In this document: piece by piece, positions 11,002 through 19,552 of the stretch
Numbering within the stretch: position 1 is the first letter of the stretch
Layout: every line of letters starts with the position of its first letter
Assembly: GCF_008329645.1 (NCBI RefSeq)
Contig: NZ_CP043474.1
Coordinates: 1,860,001-1,924,000 of the forward strand
Source of the DNA: Mycolicibacterium grossiae
GTDB lineage: Bacteria; Actinomycetota; Actinomycetes; Mycobacteriales; Mycobacteriaceae
Length of the DNA stretch: 64,000 nt
Direction of reading: 5' to 3'
The notes under the pieces: model-generated
What the model was told of the DNA's origin: nothing
Databases searched by the model: none
What the model saw: the letters and a program-made list of their open reading frames with translations, nothing else
Translations under genes and position numbers: made by a program

Positions 11002-12827
11002 GCGAGGGGGCTCCGACGCGGCCGAGTCGGTTCGGCCGCGACCCGACGGCCGCCCGCAGCGGGGAGAACACCGCGGCGGCGCTGCTGCTGGTGTTCACCG
11101 TGCTGGCGATCGCGTGGGCGAACTCGCCGTGGGCGCACACCTACACCGAGTTCTGGGACACCCACGTCGGTCTGACGTTCGGCACCATGCACGCCGAACT
11201 CACCGTCAAGCACCTCGTCAACGATGCGCTGATGACGTTCTTCTTCTTCGCCGTCGGCCTGGAGGTGAAGAGCCAGTTCACCATCGGCGAGCTGACCGAC
11301 CGGTCGCGTGCGGCCGTGCCGGTGCTCGCGGCGCTCGCCGGCCTGATCCTGCCTGCGGTGGTGTTCCTGGCGCTGAACCCCAGCGGCGACGACGCGCGGG
11401 CCTGGGGCGTGGTGATCTCCACCGACACCGCGTTCCTCGTCGGCGCGCTGGCGATCATCGGCCCGAAGTACCCGGCGCGGCTGCGCACGTTCCTGTTGAC
11501 GCTGGCCGTCGTCGACGACGTGGGCGCCCTGCTGGCGATCGCGCTGTTCTACTCCGACGAGGTGGCGCTCTGGCCGCTGCTGGCCGCGGCGGCGCTGCTC
11601 GCGGCACTCGCCGCGGTGCGGCTGCTGCCCGCGATGCGCGGGCCGGCGTACACGGTGCTGGCCGTCGCGCTGTGGCTGGCGCTGTCCGCCGGCGGCGTGC
11701 ACCCGACGCTCGCCGGCGTGGCGGTGGCCCTTCTCATTCCGGTGTTCACCCCGGAGCGGCAGCGCGTCGAGGAGGCCGCCGAGGTGATCCGCGCCTTCCG
11801 GCAGTCGCCGAACTCCGAGTACGCCCGGGCGGCGACCCGCAGTCTGCGCGAGTCCATCTCGATCAACGAGCGGCTGCAGACCGGCTTCGCGCCGTACGTC
11901 TCGTTCGGGGTGCTGCCGCTGTTCGCGCTCGCCAACGCCGGTGTGCGACTGGACCTCGCGACGATCACCGGGGCGCTGCGGTCGCCGCTGACGTGGGGCG
12001 TGATCGCCGGTCTGGTGGTTGGCAAGTTCGTCGGCATCACGGCGGCGACCGCGCTGGTGCGGGCCGTGGGGGTGGGTCAGCTGGCGCCGGGCCTGACGCT
12101 GCGCCGCGTGGCAGGCGGTGCGGCGCTCTCCGGGATCGGCTTCACCATCTCGCTGTTCATCGTCGACATCGCCATCACCGATCCCGCCAAGCAGGACCAG
12201 GCGCGCGTCGGCGTCCTCGCGGCGACGGTGCTGGCGTTCGCGCTCGGCTGGCTGTGGTTCCGGGTGTCCGACCGGCTGAGTCCGCCGGTCCCGGTCGGCG
12301 CGACGCTGGTGCGCGACGTCGACCCGCAGCGGGATCACCTGCGCGGCAACCCGACTGCCGAGCTGACGCTGGTGGAGTACGGCGACTACGAGTGCCCGTT
12401 CTGCAGCCGGGCCACCGGGTCCATCGACGAGGTGCGGGAGTACTTCGGCGACCGGTTGCGCTACGTGTGGCGTCACCTGCCGCTGGAACGCGTGCACCCG
12501 CACGCGATGGATGCCGCGCGCGCCAGCGAGGCCGCGGCGCTACAGGGCCGCTTCTTCGAGATGGGCGCGCGGATGTTCGAGTTCCAGGACTACCTGGAGT
12601 GGGAGCACATCTACCGCTACGCCGACGGCGTCGGCTGCGACATCGCGCGCTTCGACGAGGACCTGCATTCTCCGCGGGTGCTGCACCGGGTGATGGACGA
12701 CGCCCAGGACGCCGAGGTGATGGACCTCAACTCGACGCCGACGTTCTTCGTCAACGGCCGCCGGCACAAGGGACCGTTCGACGCGGCGAGCCTCATCCGT
12801 GCGCTGGAGGAGACGCGGCCGGGTTAG
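10998..12827 (+). CDS. NhaA-type Na+/H+ antiporter fused to DsbA-like thioredoxin domain
   Basis: A 609-residue fusion. Residues about 25-430 form an NhaA antiporter with about twelve membrane segments; the ion-site Asp residues are seen in STDTAFLVG and in the DD pair of LAVVDDVGALLA. Residues about 445-609 form a DsbA/Com1-type thioredoxin fold with CPFC at about 466-469, and the cis-Pro in STPTFFVNG. The GTG start overlaps the preceding stop as GTGA. Such NhaA-thioredoxin fusions exist in other actinobacteria. Topology would place the redox domain on one membrane face, so redox control of transport is conceivable but not shown. It ends in overlap with the convergent tetR stop. Confidence 0.9.
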   Translation: MSEGAPTRPSRFGRDPTAARSGENTAAALLLVFTVLAIAWANSPWAHTYTEFWDTHVGLTFGTMHAELTVKHLVNDALMTFFFFAVGLEVKSQFTIGELTDRSRAAVPVLAALAGLILPAVVFLALNPSGDDARAWGVVISTDTAFLVGALAIIGPKYPARLRTFLLTLAVVDDVGALLAIALFYSDEVALWPLLAAAALLAALAAVRLLPAMRGPAYTVLAVALWLALSAGGVHPTLAGVAVALLIPVFTPERQRVEEAAEVIRAFRQSPNSEYARAATRSLRESISINERLQTGFAPYVSFGVLPLFALANAGVRLDLATITGALRSPLTWGVIAGLVVGKFVGITAATALVRAVGVGQLAPGLTLRRVAGGAALSGIGFTISLFIVDIAITDPAKQDQARVGVLAATVLAFALGWLWFRVSDRLSPPVPVGATLVRDVDPQRDHLRGNPTAELTLVEYGDYECPFCSRATGSIDEVREYFGDRLRYVWRHLPLERVHPHAMDAARASEAAALQGRFFEMGARMFEFQDYLEWEHIYRYADGVGCDIARFDEDLHSPRVLHRVMDDAQDAEVMDLNSTPTFFVNGRRHKGPFDAASLIRALEETRPG

Positions 12828-13456
12828 CGCGGCGCGCGCAGGTAGTGCGCGATCGCGTTGGTCAGTCCGGCGCGCGCGACGTCCAGGTCGTAGTAGGAGC
12901 CGAGTTGGCGCTCCGACACCAGACCGCGCATGGCGCCGGGGATGAACGACGCGACCTCGCGGACGCGTTCCGGGTCGACGCCGGCGTCGGCGAACGCACC
13001 CTGGCAGGCCTCGATCCAGCTGCGCCCCCAGGACTTCAGCTCGGCGGCGGTCTTCGGGTACAGCCGGTCCAGCTCGTCGCCGTCGCGCGGCAGCGCGGCC
13101 CGCAGCGTCTCGATGGCGCGCGAGTCCGGTGCCGACAGCCCGTCGAACAGCAGATCGATGATCGCCGCGACGCGTTCGCGCAGCGGCGCCTCGGGCGTGG
13201 CCTGGCTGGGGAGCGAGCCGCGCCGCTCGGCGGTGCGGGCGAGCACGGCGGCCCAGAGGCCGTCGATGTCGCCGAACTGGTACTTGATGGCGCCCCAGGT
13301 GACGCCGGCGTCCTTGGCGATGCGGTTGGCCGAGGCGGCGGCGGTGTCCCCGGTGGCCAGCGCCCGCAGTGCGGCATCGAGCATCGCGTCGCGGGTGGCC
13401 TGACCACGCCGGTTGGTCCGGGCCGTCGCACTGCGGGTGGTCCTCGCGTCGGGCAC
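12824..13456 (-). CDS. TetR-family transcriptional regulator
   Basis: The 210 residues have an N-terminal TetR helix-turn-helix (about 18-64) reading ATRDAMLDAALRALATGD, then DAGVTWGAIKYQFGDIDGLW, and an all-helical ligand domain. The frame is open much further upstream through the divergent Rieske gene, but the GTG at 13456 has TACGAT seven bases before it and gives the expected N-terminus. It is divergent from the Rieske oxygenase, with a 24-base dyad lying over both -10 regions, so it probably represses itself and the neighbouring oxygenase operon. The effector is unknown. Confidence 0.88.
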   Translation of the reverse strand: MPDARTTRSATARTNRRGQATRDAMLDAALRALATGDTAAASANRIAKDAGVTWGAIKYQFGDIDGLWAAVLARTAERRGSLPSQATPEAPLRERVAAIIDLLFDGLSAPDSRAIETLRAALPRDGDELDRLYPKTAAELKSWGRSWIEACQGAFADAGVDPERVREVASFIPGAMRGLVSERQLGSYYDLDVARAGLTNAIAHYLRAPR

Positions 13457-13461
13457 TTGAC

Positions 13462-13485
13462 GAATCGTAGAGGGCTCTGTGATTC
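13462..13485. promoter_or_regulatory. operator dyad between tetR and Rieske oxygenase
   Basis: Half-sites GAATCGTAGAGG and GCTCTGTGATTC match at 9 of 12 positions as an inverted repeat. The dyad covers TACGAT (13464-13469), the -10 for tetR at seven bases from its GTG, and GATTCT (13481-13486), the -10 for the oxygenase at six bases from its ATG; TTGACG at 13457 could be the oxygenase -35. This geometry is what a TetR autorepressor of divergent leaderless genes would need. Confidence 0.65.
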
Positions 13486-13492
13486 TCGTCCA

Positions 13493-14524
13493 ATGGCTGC
13501 GCCACCGCTGTCGATGAAGCCGACGGGCTGGTTCCAGGTCGCCTGGTCCGACGAGATCGGCGTGGGCGACGTCCGTCGGATGACCTACTTCGGCACCGAC
13601 CTCATCGCCTGGCGCACCGAATCCGGCCGAATCACCGTGATGACCGCCTACTGCGAGCACCTCGGCGCGCACCTCGGCTACGGCGGGCACGTCCAGGGCG
13701 AGGTGCTGCAGTGCCCGTTCCACGGCTGGCAGTGGAATGCCGACGGGCGCAACGTGTGCATCCCGTACGAGCCCCGACCCAACCGCGGCCGGCGCATCCG
13801 CACCTTCCCGACCGTCGAGCGCAACGCCTCGGTCTACGTGTGGCACGACGTCGACGGCCGCGAACCCTTCTTCGACGCCCCCGACGTGTTCGGCGCCTTC
13901 GGCGACGACCGCACCGCCGCGGACTACTACCCGCAGCAGCGACTGTTCGAGCAGGGCCACGAGATGCACCCGCAGTACGTGCTGGAGAACGGCGTCGACT
14001 TCGCCCACTTCAAGTACGTCCACCAGACGCCGATCACCCCGATCTTCACCCGGCACGACTTCGCCGCACCGGTGTCCTACGTCGACTTCACCATCACGTT
14101 CACCGGCGACGACGGCCAGCGCATCGAGGACGTCGACAGCGGCGTGGAGGCCGTCAACGGCGGTCTCGGCATCGCGGTGACCAAGAGCTGGGGCATGATC
14201 GACAACCGCACGATCTCCTGCATCACCCCGGTCGACGACCGCACGTCGGACGTGCGGTTCATGGTCTACATCGGCAGGCCCGCCGGCACGCCCCGGAACC
14301 CCGAGCGCGCCCGGGCCAAGGCCGAGGAGTTCGGCGCCGAGGTGATCCGCCAGTTCCGTCAGGACATCCACATCTGGAGCCACCAGCGGTACTCCGACCC
14401 GCCGGCGCTGGCCAGCGGCGAACTCGAGGGGTTCACCGCGATCCGCCAGTGGGCCAAGCAGTTCTATCCCGACGGCATCGGCGGAAGCGCCGCCGAGGTC
14501 CACGCGGCACACACGAAGGGTTGA
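13493..14524 (+). CDS. Rieske non-heme iron oxygenase, large subunit (KshA-like)
   Basis: Oxygenase component of 343 residues. The Rieske [2Fe-2S] ligands are Cys54-x-His56 and Cys74-x2-His77. The mononuclear iron site follows in ENGVDFAHFKYVH, with the bridging Asp and the two His. Overall length and layout resemble the KshA family of 3-ketosteroid hydroxylases, but steroid use is only a possibility. It needs a reductase, and none is encoded in this window. It is followed after 7 bases by a DapB-like dehydrogenase and then an LLM oxidoreductase, suggesting a short degradative pathway under control of the divergent TetR. Confidence 0.88.
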   Translation: MAAPPLSMKPTGWFQVAWSDEIGVGDVRRMTYFGTDLIAWRTESGRITVMTAYCEHLGAHLGYGGHVQGEVLQCPFHGWQWNADGRNVCIPYEPRPNRGRRIRTFPTVERNASVYVWHDVDGREPFFDAPDVFGAFGDDRTAADYYPQQRLFEQGHEMHPQYVLENGVDFAHFKYVHQTPITPIFTRHDFAAPVSYVDFTITFTGDDGQRIEDVDSGVEAVNGGLGIAVTKSWGMIDNRTISCITPVDDRTSDVRFMVYIGRPAGTPRNPERARAKAEEFGAEVIRQFRQDIHIWSHQRYSDPPALASGELEGFTAIRQWAKQFYPDGIGGSAAEVHAAHTKG

Positions 14525-14531
14525 GCAGCAG

Positions 14532-15620
14532 ATGACCACATCCCCGATCCGCGTCTTCCAGGTGGCGACCGGCAACGTCGGCACCGAGATGATCAAGCGG
14601 TTGCAGCACCGCCCCGACCTCGAGCTGGTCGGATTGCACTGCTACACACCGGAGAAGGTGGGACGCGATGCCGGCGAGATCGCCGGCATCGGCCCGATCG
14701 GCGTCACCGCCACGGGCACCGTCGAGGAGATCATCGCCGCCCGCCCGGACGTGCTCACCTTCCACGGCGTGTTCCCCGACGAGGATCTCTACGTCCGCGT
14801 CCTCGAGGCCGGCATCGACGTCGTCACCACCGCGGACTGGATCACCGGCTGGCACCGCGACACCAACCACCCCCACCCATCCGGGAAGCCGGTCTCGGAG
14901 GTGCTGCGCGCGGCGTGCGAGCGGGGCTCGTCGACGTTCTACGGCACGGGCATGAACCCGGGTGTCAACCAGATCCTCGGCGTGGTGTGCTCGGCCGACG
15001 TCGCGGAGATCGAGAACGTCACGACCATCGAGTCGGTCGACGTGTCCTGCCACCACAGTCGGGAGACCTGGATCGAGGTGGGTTACGGCCTGCCCGTGGA
15101 GGATCCGTCGATCCCGGGCAAGCTGCGCAAGTACACCGAGGTGTTCGCCGACAGCGTGCGGATGATGGCCGACTGCTTCGGCCTGACGCTCGACGAGGTG
15201 GCGTTCTCCTACGAACTCGGCGCCTGCACCAAGGACGTCGACCTCGGCTGGTACCAGCTGCCCAAGGGATCCCTCGGCGGCAACTACATCCGCTACCAGG
15301 GGATGGTCGACGGCGTGCCGCGGGTGGAGACCCACCTGGAATGGCAGATGACGCCGCACACCAACCCGAGCTGGGACGTCAAGGGCTGCTACATCACCCA
15401 GATCAAGGGCGACCCGTGCGTCTACAACAAGCACATGATCTTCCCGAAACCCGGTGTCGATCTGTCGAATCCGGCCGAGTTCGCCTCGATCGGCATGACG
15501 GTGACGGGGTTGCCCGCGCTCAACGCCATCCGCTCGGTGGTCGCGGCGCCCCCGGGACTGCTCACCAGCGCCGACGTCCCGCTGCGGGGCTTCGCCGGGC
15601 GGTTCGCACTCGGGGCCTAA
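14532..15620 (+). CDS. DapB-like NAD(P)-dependent dehydrogenase
   Basis: The 362 residues have an N-terminal Rossmann domain beginning VFQVATGNVGTEMIKRL, with motifs of the dihydrodipicolinate reductase/2,4-diaminopentanoate dehydrogenase-like family (GTGMNPGV in the middle). True DapB is about 250 residues and the lysine-pathway signature is not evident, so this is one of the many actinobacterial paralogues of unknown substrate. It sits 7 bases after the Rieske oxygenase gene and is probably co-transcribed with it. Confidence 0.8.
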   Translation: MTTSPIRVFQVATGNVGTEMIKRLQHRPDLELVGLHCYTPEKVGRDAGEIAGIGPIGVTATGTVEEIIAARPDVLTFHGVFPDEDLYVRVLEAGIDVVTTADWITGWHRDTNHPHPSGKPVSEVLRAACERGSSTFYGTGMNPGVNQILGVVCSADVAEIENVTTIESVDVSCHHSRETWIEVGYGLPVEDPSIPGKLRKYTEVFADSVRMMADCFGLTLDEVAFSYELGACTKDVDLGWYQLPKGSLGGNYIRYQGMVDGVPRVETHLEWQMTPHTNPSWDVKGCYITQIKGDPCVYNKHMIFPKPGVDLSNPAEFASIGMTVTGLPALNAIRSVVAAPPGLLTSADVPLRGFAGRFALGA

Positions 15621-15623
15621 CAT
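15618..15623 (+). promoter_or_regulatory. -10 hexamer for leaderless LLM gene
   Basis: TAACAT, seven bases before the GTG at 15631. Its TAA is the stop codon of the preceding dehydrogenase gene. Confidence 0.45.
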
Positions 15624-15630
15624 CGCAGGG

Positions 15631-16548
15631 GTGACCGAAGCCGCGAGCGCATCCGGACGTCCCCCCGTCGACTTCCCCTCCCAGATCGGTGTCTGGTGGG
15701 CCAGCGAGACCTGGGCCATGCCCGACGCCCAGGCCGTCGCCCGCGACATCGAGGCCATGGGCTACGGCTCGCTGTTCCTCCCGGAGATCGGGTTCAAGGA
15801 CGCGCTCGTCGAGTCGCAGGCGTTCCTCGCCGCCACCGACCGGCTGGTCGTCGGCACCGGCATCGCCAACATCCACGTCCGCATCCCGTCGGCCGCCGAG
15901 ACCGCGGGCCGCATGCTCAACGCCCTGTACCCGCACCGCTTCATGCTGGGCCTCGGCGTCAGCCACGCCCCGCTCGTCGAGGGCAACCTCGGCGGGAAGT
16001 ACGCCAAGCCGCTGGCGACCATGCGCGACTACCTGGACCGGATGGCCGCCGTGCCGGAGGCCTTCGAGCCCGGGTCGGGCCGCCCGGTGCGGCTGCTGGC
16101 GGCGCTCGGGCCGAAGATGATCGAGCTGTCCGGCACGCACGCCGACGGCGCGCACCCCTACCTGGTGCTGCCCGACCAGACCCGCGTCACGCGCGAGATC
16201 CTCGGTGCGGACAAGTGGATCGTCAGCGAGCAGGCCGTCGCGATCGGCGGCGACGAGGACCAGCGGATGCAGTGGGCGCACGGGCACCTGATGGCCTACA
16301 GCGGACTGCCGAACTACCGGAACTCCTGGCTGCGGCAGGGCTTCGACGAGTCCGACCTGGTGCCCGGCGGCAGCGACCGGTTGGCGCGTCGGATCGTCTC
16401 GGTCGGTTCCGTCGACGACGCCGCGGCATCATTGCGGGCGCACCTCGACGCGGGCGCCGACCACGTCGTCGTGCAGGTGCTGGGGGACAACCCGACCATC
16501 GACCCGCGGCCCGCGCTGCGCGAGCTGGCCGCGGCGCTCGGTCTGTAG
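15631..16548 (+). CDS. LLM-class flavin/F420-dependent oxidoreductase
   Basis: Luciferase-like monooxygenase fold (TIM barrel) of 305 residues using F420 or FMN. Recognisable parts are the N-terminal IGVWWASETW strand, the VVGTGIANIHVR strand, and RFMLGLGVSH with the typical Gly-rich cofactor strand. Mycobacteria have many such paralogues. Fgd1, which regenerates reduced F420, is also in this window. Start GTG with TAACAT seven bases upstream. The substrate may be linked to the Rieske/DapB-like genes upstream, but this is inference. It ends 3 bases from the convergent dedA. Confidence 0.85.
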   Translation: MTEAASASGRPPVDFPSQIGVWWASETWAMPDAQAVARDIEAMGYGSLFLPEIGFKDALVESQAFLAATDRLVVGTGIANIHVRIPSAAETAGRMLNALYPHRFMLGLGVSHAPLVEGNLGGKYAKPLATMRDYLDRMAAVPEAFEPGSGRPVRLLAALGPKMIELSGTHADGAHPYLVLPDQTRVTREILGADKWIVSEQAVAIGGDEDQRMQWAHGHLMAYSGLPNYRNSWLRQGFDESDLVPGGSDRLARRIVSVGSVDDAAASLRAHLDAGADHVVVQVLGDNPTIDPRPALRELAAALGL

Positions 16549-16551
16549 CGG

Positions 16552-17241
16552 CTACTCCGGGGCGGGCTCGCCGGGCAGCGCGCCCCGGCGGCGGGCCTCC
16601 CGGCGGCGCTTGTACCACTCCCAGACCATCGGGAGGATCGACAGCACCGCGATGAGGATGAAGATGGGCTCGAGCAGCTTCTGGATGATCTCGAACTGCC
16701 CGAGGCCATAGCCCAGCAGCGTGAGGCCCACGCCCCACAGCACGGCACCCAGGACGTTGAACGCCGTAAACACGCCGTAGCTCATCCGTGCGGCGCCCGC
16801 GGTGAGCGGGGCCAGCGTCCGCACGATCGGCACGAAGCGCGCCAGCACGATGGCGAACGGACCGCGCTCCTCGAAGAACAGGTGCGCCTCGTCGAGGTAG
16901 CGCTGCTTGAGGATGCGGGCGTCGGGCCGGAACATCGAGGTGCCGATGCTGCGGCCGATGAAGTAGCCCACCTGGCCGCCGAGGATCGCCGCGACCGGAA
17001 TGAAGACCAGCAGCTTCCACAGCGCGAAGTCACCCTGGTTCACGTTGCGCGCGGTCTCGGTGCCCGCCGCCAGCATGCCCGCGACGAACAGCAGGGTGTC
17101 CCCGGGCAGGATCGGGAACAGCACGCCCGACTCGACGAAGACCACCAGCAGCAGACCCACCAGCGCCCAGGGACCGAAGTAGCCGATCAACGTCACCGGG
17201 TCGAGGAAGTCCGGCAGCAACGCAAGCGTGGTGGTGGTCAC
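16552..17241 (-). CDS. DedA-family membrane protein (Rv0364-like)
   Basis: The 229-residue SNARE-associated/DedA integral membrane protein has about five hydrophobic segments. Family motifs are visible: ESGVLFPILPGDTLLF near the N-terminus, the GGQVGYFIGR turn and FVPIVRTLAPLTAGA. The C-terminus is basic and cytoplasmic. DedA proteins are implicated in recycling of undecaprenyl phosphate or other lipid carriers. The GTG at 17241 is chosen because TATCTT lies eight bases upstream and the first membrane segment follows at a normal distance. Position before fba matches Rv0364. Confidence 0.9.
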   Translation of the reverse strand: MTTTTLALLPDFLDPVTLIGYFGPWALVGLLLVVFVESGVLFPILPGDTLLFVAGMLAAGTETARNVNQGDFALWKLLVFIPVAAILGGQVGYFIGRSIGTSMFRPDARILKQRYLDEAHLFFEERGPFAIVLARFVPIVRTLAPLTAGAARMSYGVFTAFNVLGAVLWGVGLTLLGYGLGQFEIIQKLLEPIFILIAVLSILPMVWEWYKRRREARRRGALPGEPAPE

Positions 17242-17267
17242 GACGCACCAAGATACCGGCGGGAGGT

Positions 17268-17279
17268 TGAGGGCCCTCA
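17268..17279. promoter_or_regulatory. perfect palindrome between dedA and adh
   Basis: TGAGGGCCCTCA is a perfect 12-base palindrome lying 27 bases upstream of dedA and about 60 upstream of the alcohol dehydrogenase gene, in their shared divergent control region. A regulator site is plausible, but none is identified. Confidence 0.3.
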
Positions 17280-17327
17280 CAGGCGAGCATTCCGGCCAGC
17301 AGGCATCCATGCACGGGTCTGCACGGA

Positions 17328-17333
17328 TAGGGT
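17328..17333 (+). promoter_or_regulatory. -10 hexamer for leaderless adh
   Basis: TAGGGT, seven bases before the ATG at 17341. Confidence 0.5.
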
Positions 17334-17340
17334 TTGGCGC

Positions 17341-18354
17341 ATGGCCACTCACCGCGCAGTCCACGTCCCCTCGGCCGGTGCCGAGTTCGCCTTCGCCGAC
17401 GTCGAGACGGCTGCCCCGCCACGCGATCACGTACGCATCGCGGTGTCCGCGTGCGGTGTGTGCGGCACCGACCACGCCTTCGTCAACGGCGGCTTCCCCG
17501 GCCTGTCCTGGCCGGTGACCCCCGGCCACGAGATCGCCGGCACGGTGGCCGAGGTCGGCGACGGCGTCGAGGACTTCACCGTCGGCGACCGCGTCGCGGT
17601 GGGCTGGTTCGGCGGCAACTGCAACCGGTGCGTCCCGTGTCGGCAGGGCCACTTCATGCAGTGCGAGCGCATGCAGGTCCCCAGCTGGCACTACCCGGGC
17701 GGCTACGCCGAGTCGGTCACCGCGCCGGCCACCGCCCTCGCCCGAATCCCGGAGGGACTGTCGTTCGTCGAGGCCGCCCCGATGGGCTGCGCCGGGGTGA
17801 CGACGTTCAACGGGTTGCGCAAGACCCGTGCCAAGGCCGGCGACCTGGTGGCCGTGCTCGGCGTCGGCGGCCTCGGCCACCTCGGCGTGCAGTTCGCCCG
17901 GGCGATGGGCTTCGAGACCGTCGCCATCGCGCGCGGCGCCGGCAAGGAGGCCGACGCCCGCGAACTCGGCGCGCACCACTACATCGACTCGACCGCCGGC
18001 GATCCCGCGGCCGAGCTGAAGAAGCTCGGCGGTGCGACGGTCGTGTTGGCCACCGCCGCCAACTCCGAGGCGATGGCCGCCACCGTCGGCGGGCTGGCCC
18101 CGGAAGGCGAACTCGTCATCATCGGCGTCACGCCGGACAACCTGCCGATCAGCCCGCTGCAGCTGATCAACGACGGGCTGTCGATCACCGGGCACCCGTC
18201 GGGCACCTCCCGGGACGTCGAGGAGACCATGCACTTCGCCCTGCAGACCGGCGTGCGCGCCATGATCGAGGAGCGCCCGCTCGCCGAGGCCGCCGAGGCG
18301 TATGCGGCCATGGACTCCGGCAAGGCGCGCTACCGGATGGTGCTCACCGTCTGA
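17341..18354 (+). CDS. zinc-dependent alcohol dehydrogenase (MDR family)
   Basis: NAD(P)-dependent medium-chain dehydrogenase of 337 residues. The N-terminal catalytic domain has the zinc ligands Cys in GVCGTD and His in GHE. Its structural-zinc lobe has four Cys (NCNRCVPCRQGHFMQCERM). The Rossmann domain carries GVGGLGHLGVQFA. It resembles the AdhA/YahK class acting on primary alcohols or cinnamyl-type aldehydes. It probably has its own leaderless promoter and is followed by fba after about 105 bases. Confidence 0.9.
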   Translation: MATHRAVHVPSAGAEFAFADVETAAPPRDHVRIAVSACGVCGTDHAFVNGGFPGLSWPVTPGHEIAGTVAEVGDGVEDFTVGDRVAVGWFGGNCNRCVPCRQGHFMQCERMQVPSWHYPGGYAESVTAPATALARIPEGLSFVEAAPMGCAGVTTFNGLRKTRAKAGDLVAVLGVGGLGHLGVQFARAMGFETVAIARGAGKEADARELGAHHYIDSTAGDPAAELKKLGGATVVLATAANSEAMAATVGGLAPEGELVIIGVTPDNLPISPLQLINDGLSITGHPSGTSRDVEETMHFALQTGVRAMIEERPLAEAAEAYAAMDSGKARYRMVLTV

Positions 18355-18459
18355 CGTCGCCTCGAGGCACGTCGGCGAGGCCACCGGTGTCGGGTCGGTG
18401 TGGTTCTTGCCATACTGCACGGGAGACACCGTCGAGCTTCGAACGCCGAGAGGAAGCCC

Positions 18460-19497
18460 ATGCCCATCGCCACGCCCGAGGTCTACGCCGAGATGCTGGG
18501 CCGCGCCAAGGAGCACTCGTTCGCGTTCCCGGCCATCAACTGCACGTCGTCGGAGACCATCAACGCCGCGATCAAGGGCTTCGCCGACGCCGGCAGTGAC
18601 GGCATCATCCAGTTCTCGACCGGCGGTGCGGAGTTCGGCTCCGGGCTGGGCGTCAAGGACATGGTGGTCGGCGCGAGCGCCCTGGCGGAGTTCGCCCACG
18701 TCGTCGCCGCCAAGTACCCGGTGACCGTCGCGCTGCACACCGACCACTGCCCGAAGGACAAGCTCGACGGCTTCGTCCGCCCGCTGCTGGCGATCTCCGC
18801 CGAGCGGGTGAAGAACGGCCAGGACCCGCTGTTCCAGTCGCACATGTGGGACGGCTCCGCGGTGCCGATCGACGAGAACCTCGAGATCGCCAAGGACCTG
18901 CTGAAGCTGTCGGCCGACGCCAAGATCATCCTGGAGATCGAGATCGGCGTCGTGGGCGGCGAGGAGGACGGCGTCGAGAACGCCATCAACGACAAGCTCT
19001 ACACCACGCCCGAGGACTTCGAGAAGACCATCGACGCGCTGGGCACCGGCGAGCACGGCAAGTACCTGCTGGCCGCCACGTTCGGCAACGTGCACGGCGT
19101 GTACAAGCCGGGCAACGTCAAGCTGCGTCCGGAGGTGCTCGCCGAGGGCCAGAAGGTGGCCGCGGCGAAGCTCGGCCTCGCCGAGGGCTCCAAGCCGTTC
19201 GACTTCGTGTTCCACGGCGGTTCGGGCTCGCTGAAGTCGGAGATCGAGGACTCGCTGCGCTACGGCGTCGTGAAGATGAACGTCGACACCGACACCCAGT
19301 ACGCCTTCACCCGGCCCGTCGCGGGCCACATGTTCGCCAACTTCGACGGCGTGCTGAAGATCGACGGCGAGGTCGGCAACAAGAAGGTCTACGACCCGCG
19401 CAGCTACCTGAAGAAGGCCGAGGCGGGGATGACCGAGCGCGTCGTCGAGGCGTGCAACGACCTGCACTCCGCCGGCCGCTCCGTCTCCGCCGGCTAG
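18460..19497 (+). CDS. fba: class II fructose-bisphosphate aldolase
   Basis: Zinc-dependent glycolytic and gluconeogenic aldolase cleaving fructose-1,6-bisphosphate. The 345 residues align with Rv0363c. Metal and substrate motifs include ALHTDHCPK, EIEIGVVGGEEDG, TFGNVHGVYKPG and FVFHGGSGS. The ATG has the purine-rich sequence GAGAGGAAG upstream, and a separate promoter is likely in the 105-base gap, where TTGCCA is followed by TACTGC. The stop codon is directly followed by the first of two long hairpins. Confidence 0.97.
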   Translation: MPIATPEVYAEMLGRAKEHSFAFPAINCTSSETINAAIKGFADAGSDGIIQFSTGGAEFGSGLGVKDMVVGASALAEFAHVVAAKYPVTVALHTDHCPKDKLDGFVRPLLAISAERVKNGQDPLFQSHMWDGSAVPIDENLEIAKDLLKLSADAKIILEIEIGVVGGEEDGVENAINDKLYTTPEDFEKTIDALGTGEHGKYLLAATFGNVHGVYKPGNVKLRPEVLAEGQKVAAAKLGLAEGSKPFDFVFHGGSGSLKSEIEDSLRYGVVKMNVDTDTQYAFTRPVAGHMFANFDGVLKIDGEVGNKKVYDPRSYLKKAEAGMTERVVEACNDLHSAGRSVSAG

Positions 19498-19499
19498 TA

Positions 19500-19552
19500 G
19501 CGATTTCGGCGCGCTACCGATCGCTGGGCGACGGTTGGCGCGCCGAAATCGC
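19500..19552. repeat. 53-base hairpin repeat, copy A
   Basis: Perfect 15-base-pair stem (19500-19514 with 19538-19552, arm containing GATTTCGGCGCGC) and a 23-base loop. It lies between the convergent ends of fba and the DUF559 gene, whose stop codon falls at the stem-loop border, so it could terminate both. It is 47 of 53 identical to copy B at 20436-20488 in the same orientation. Confidence 0.85.
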
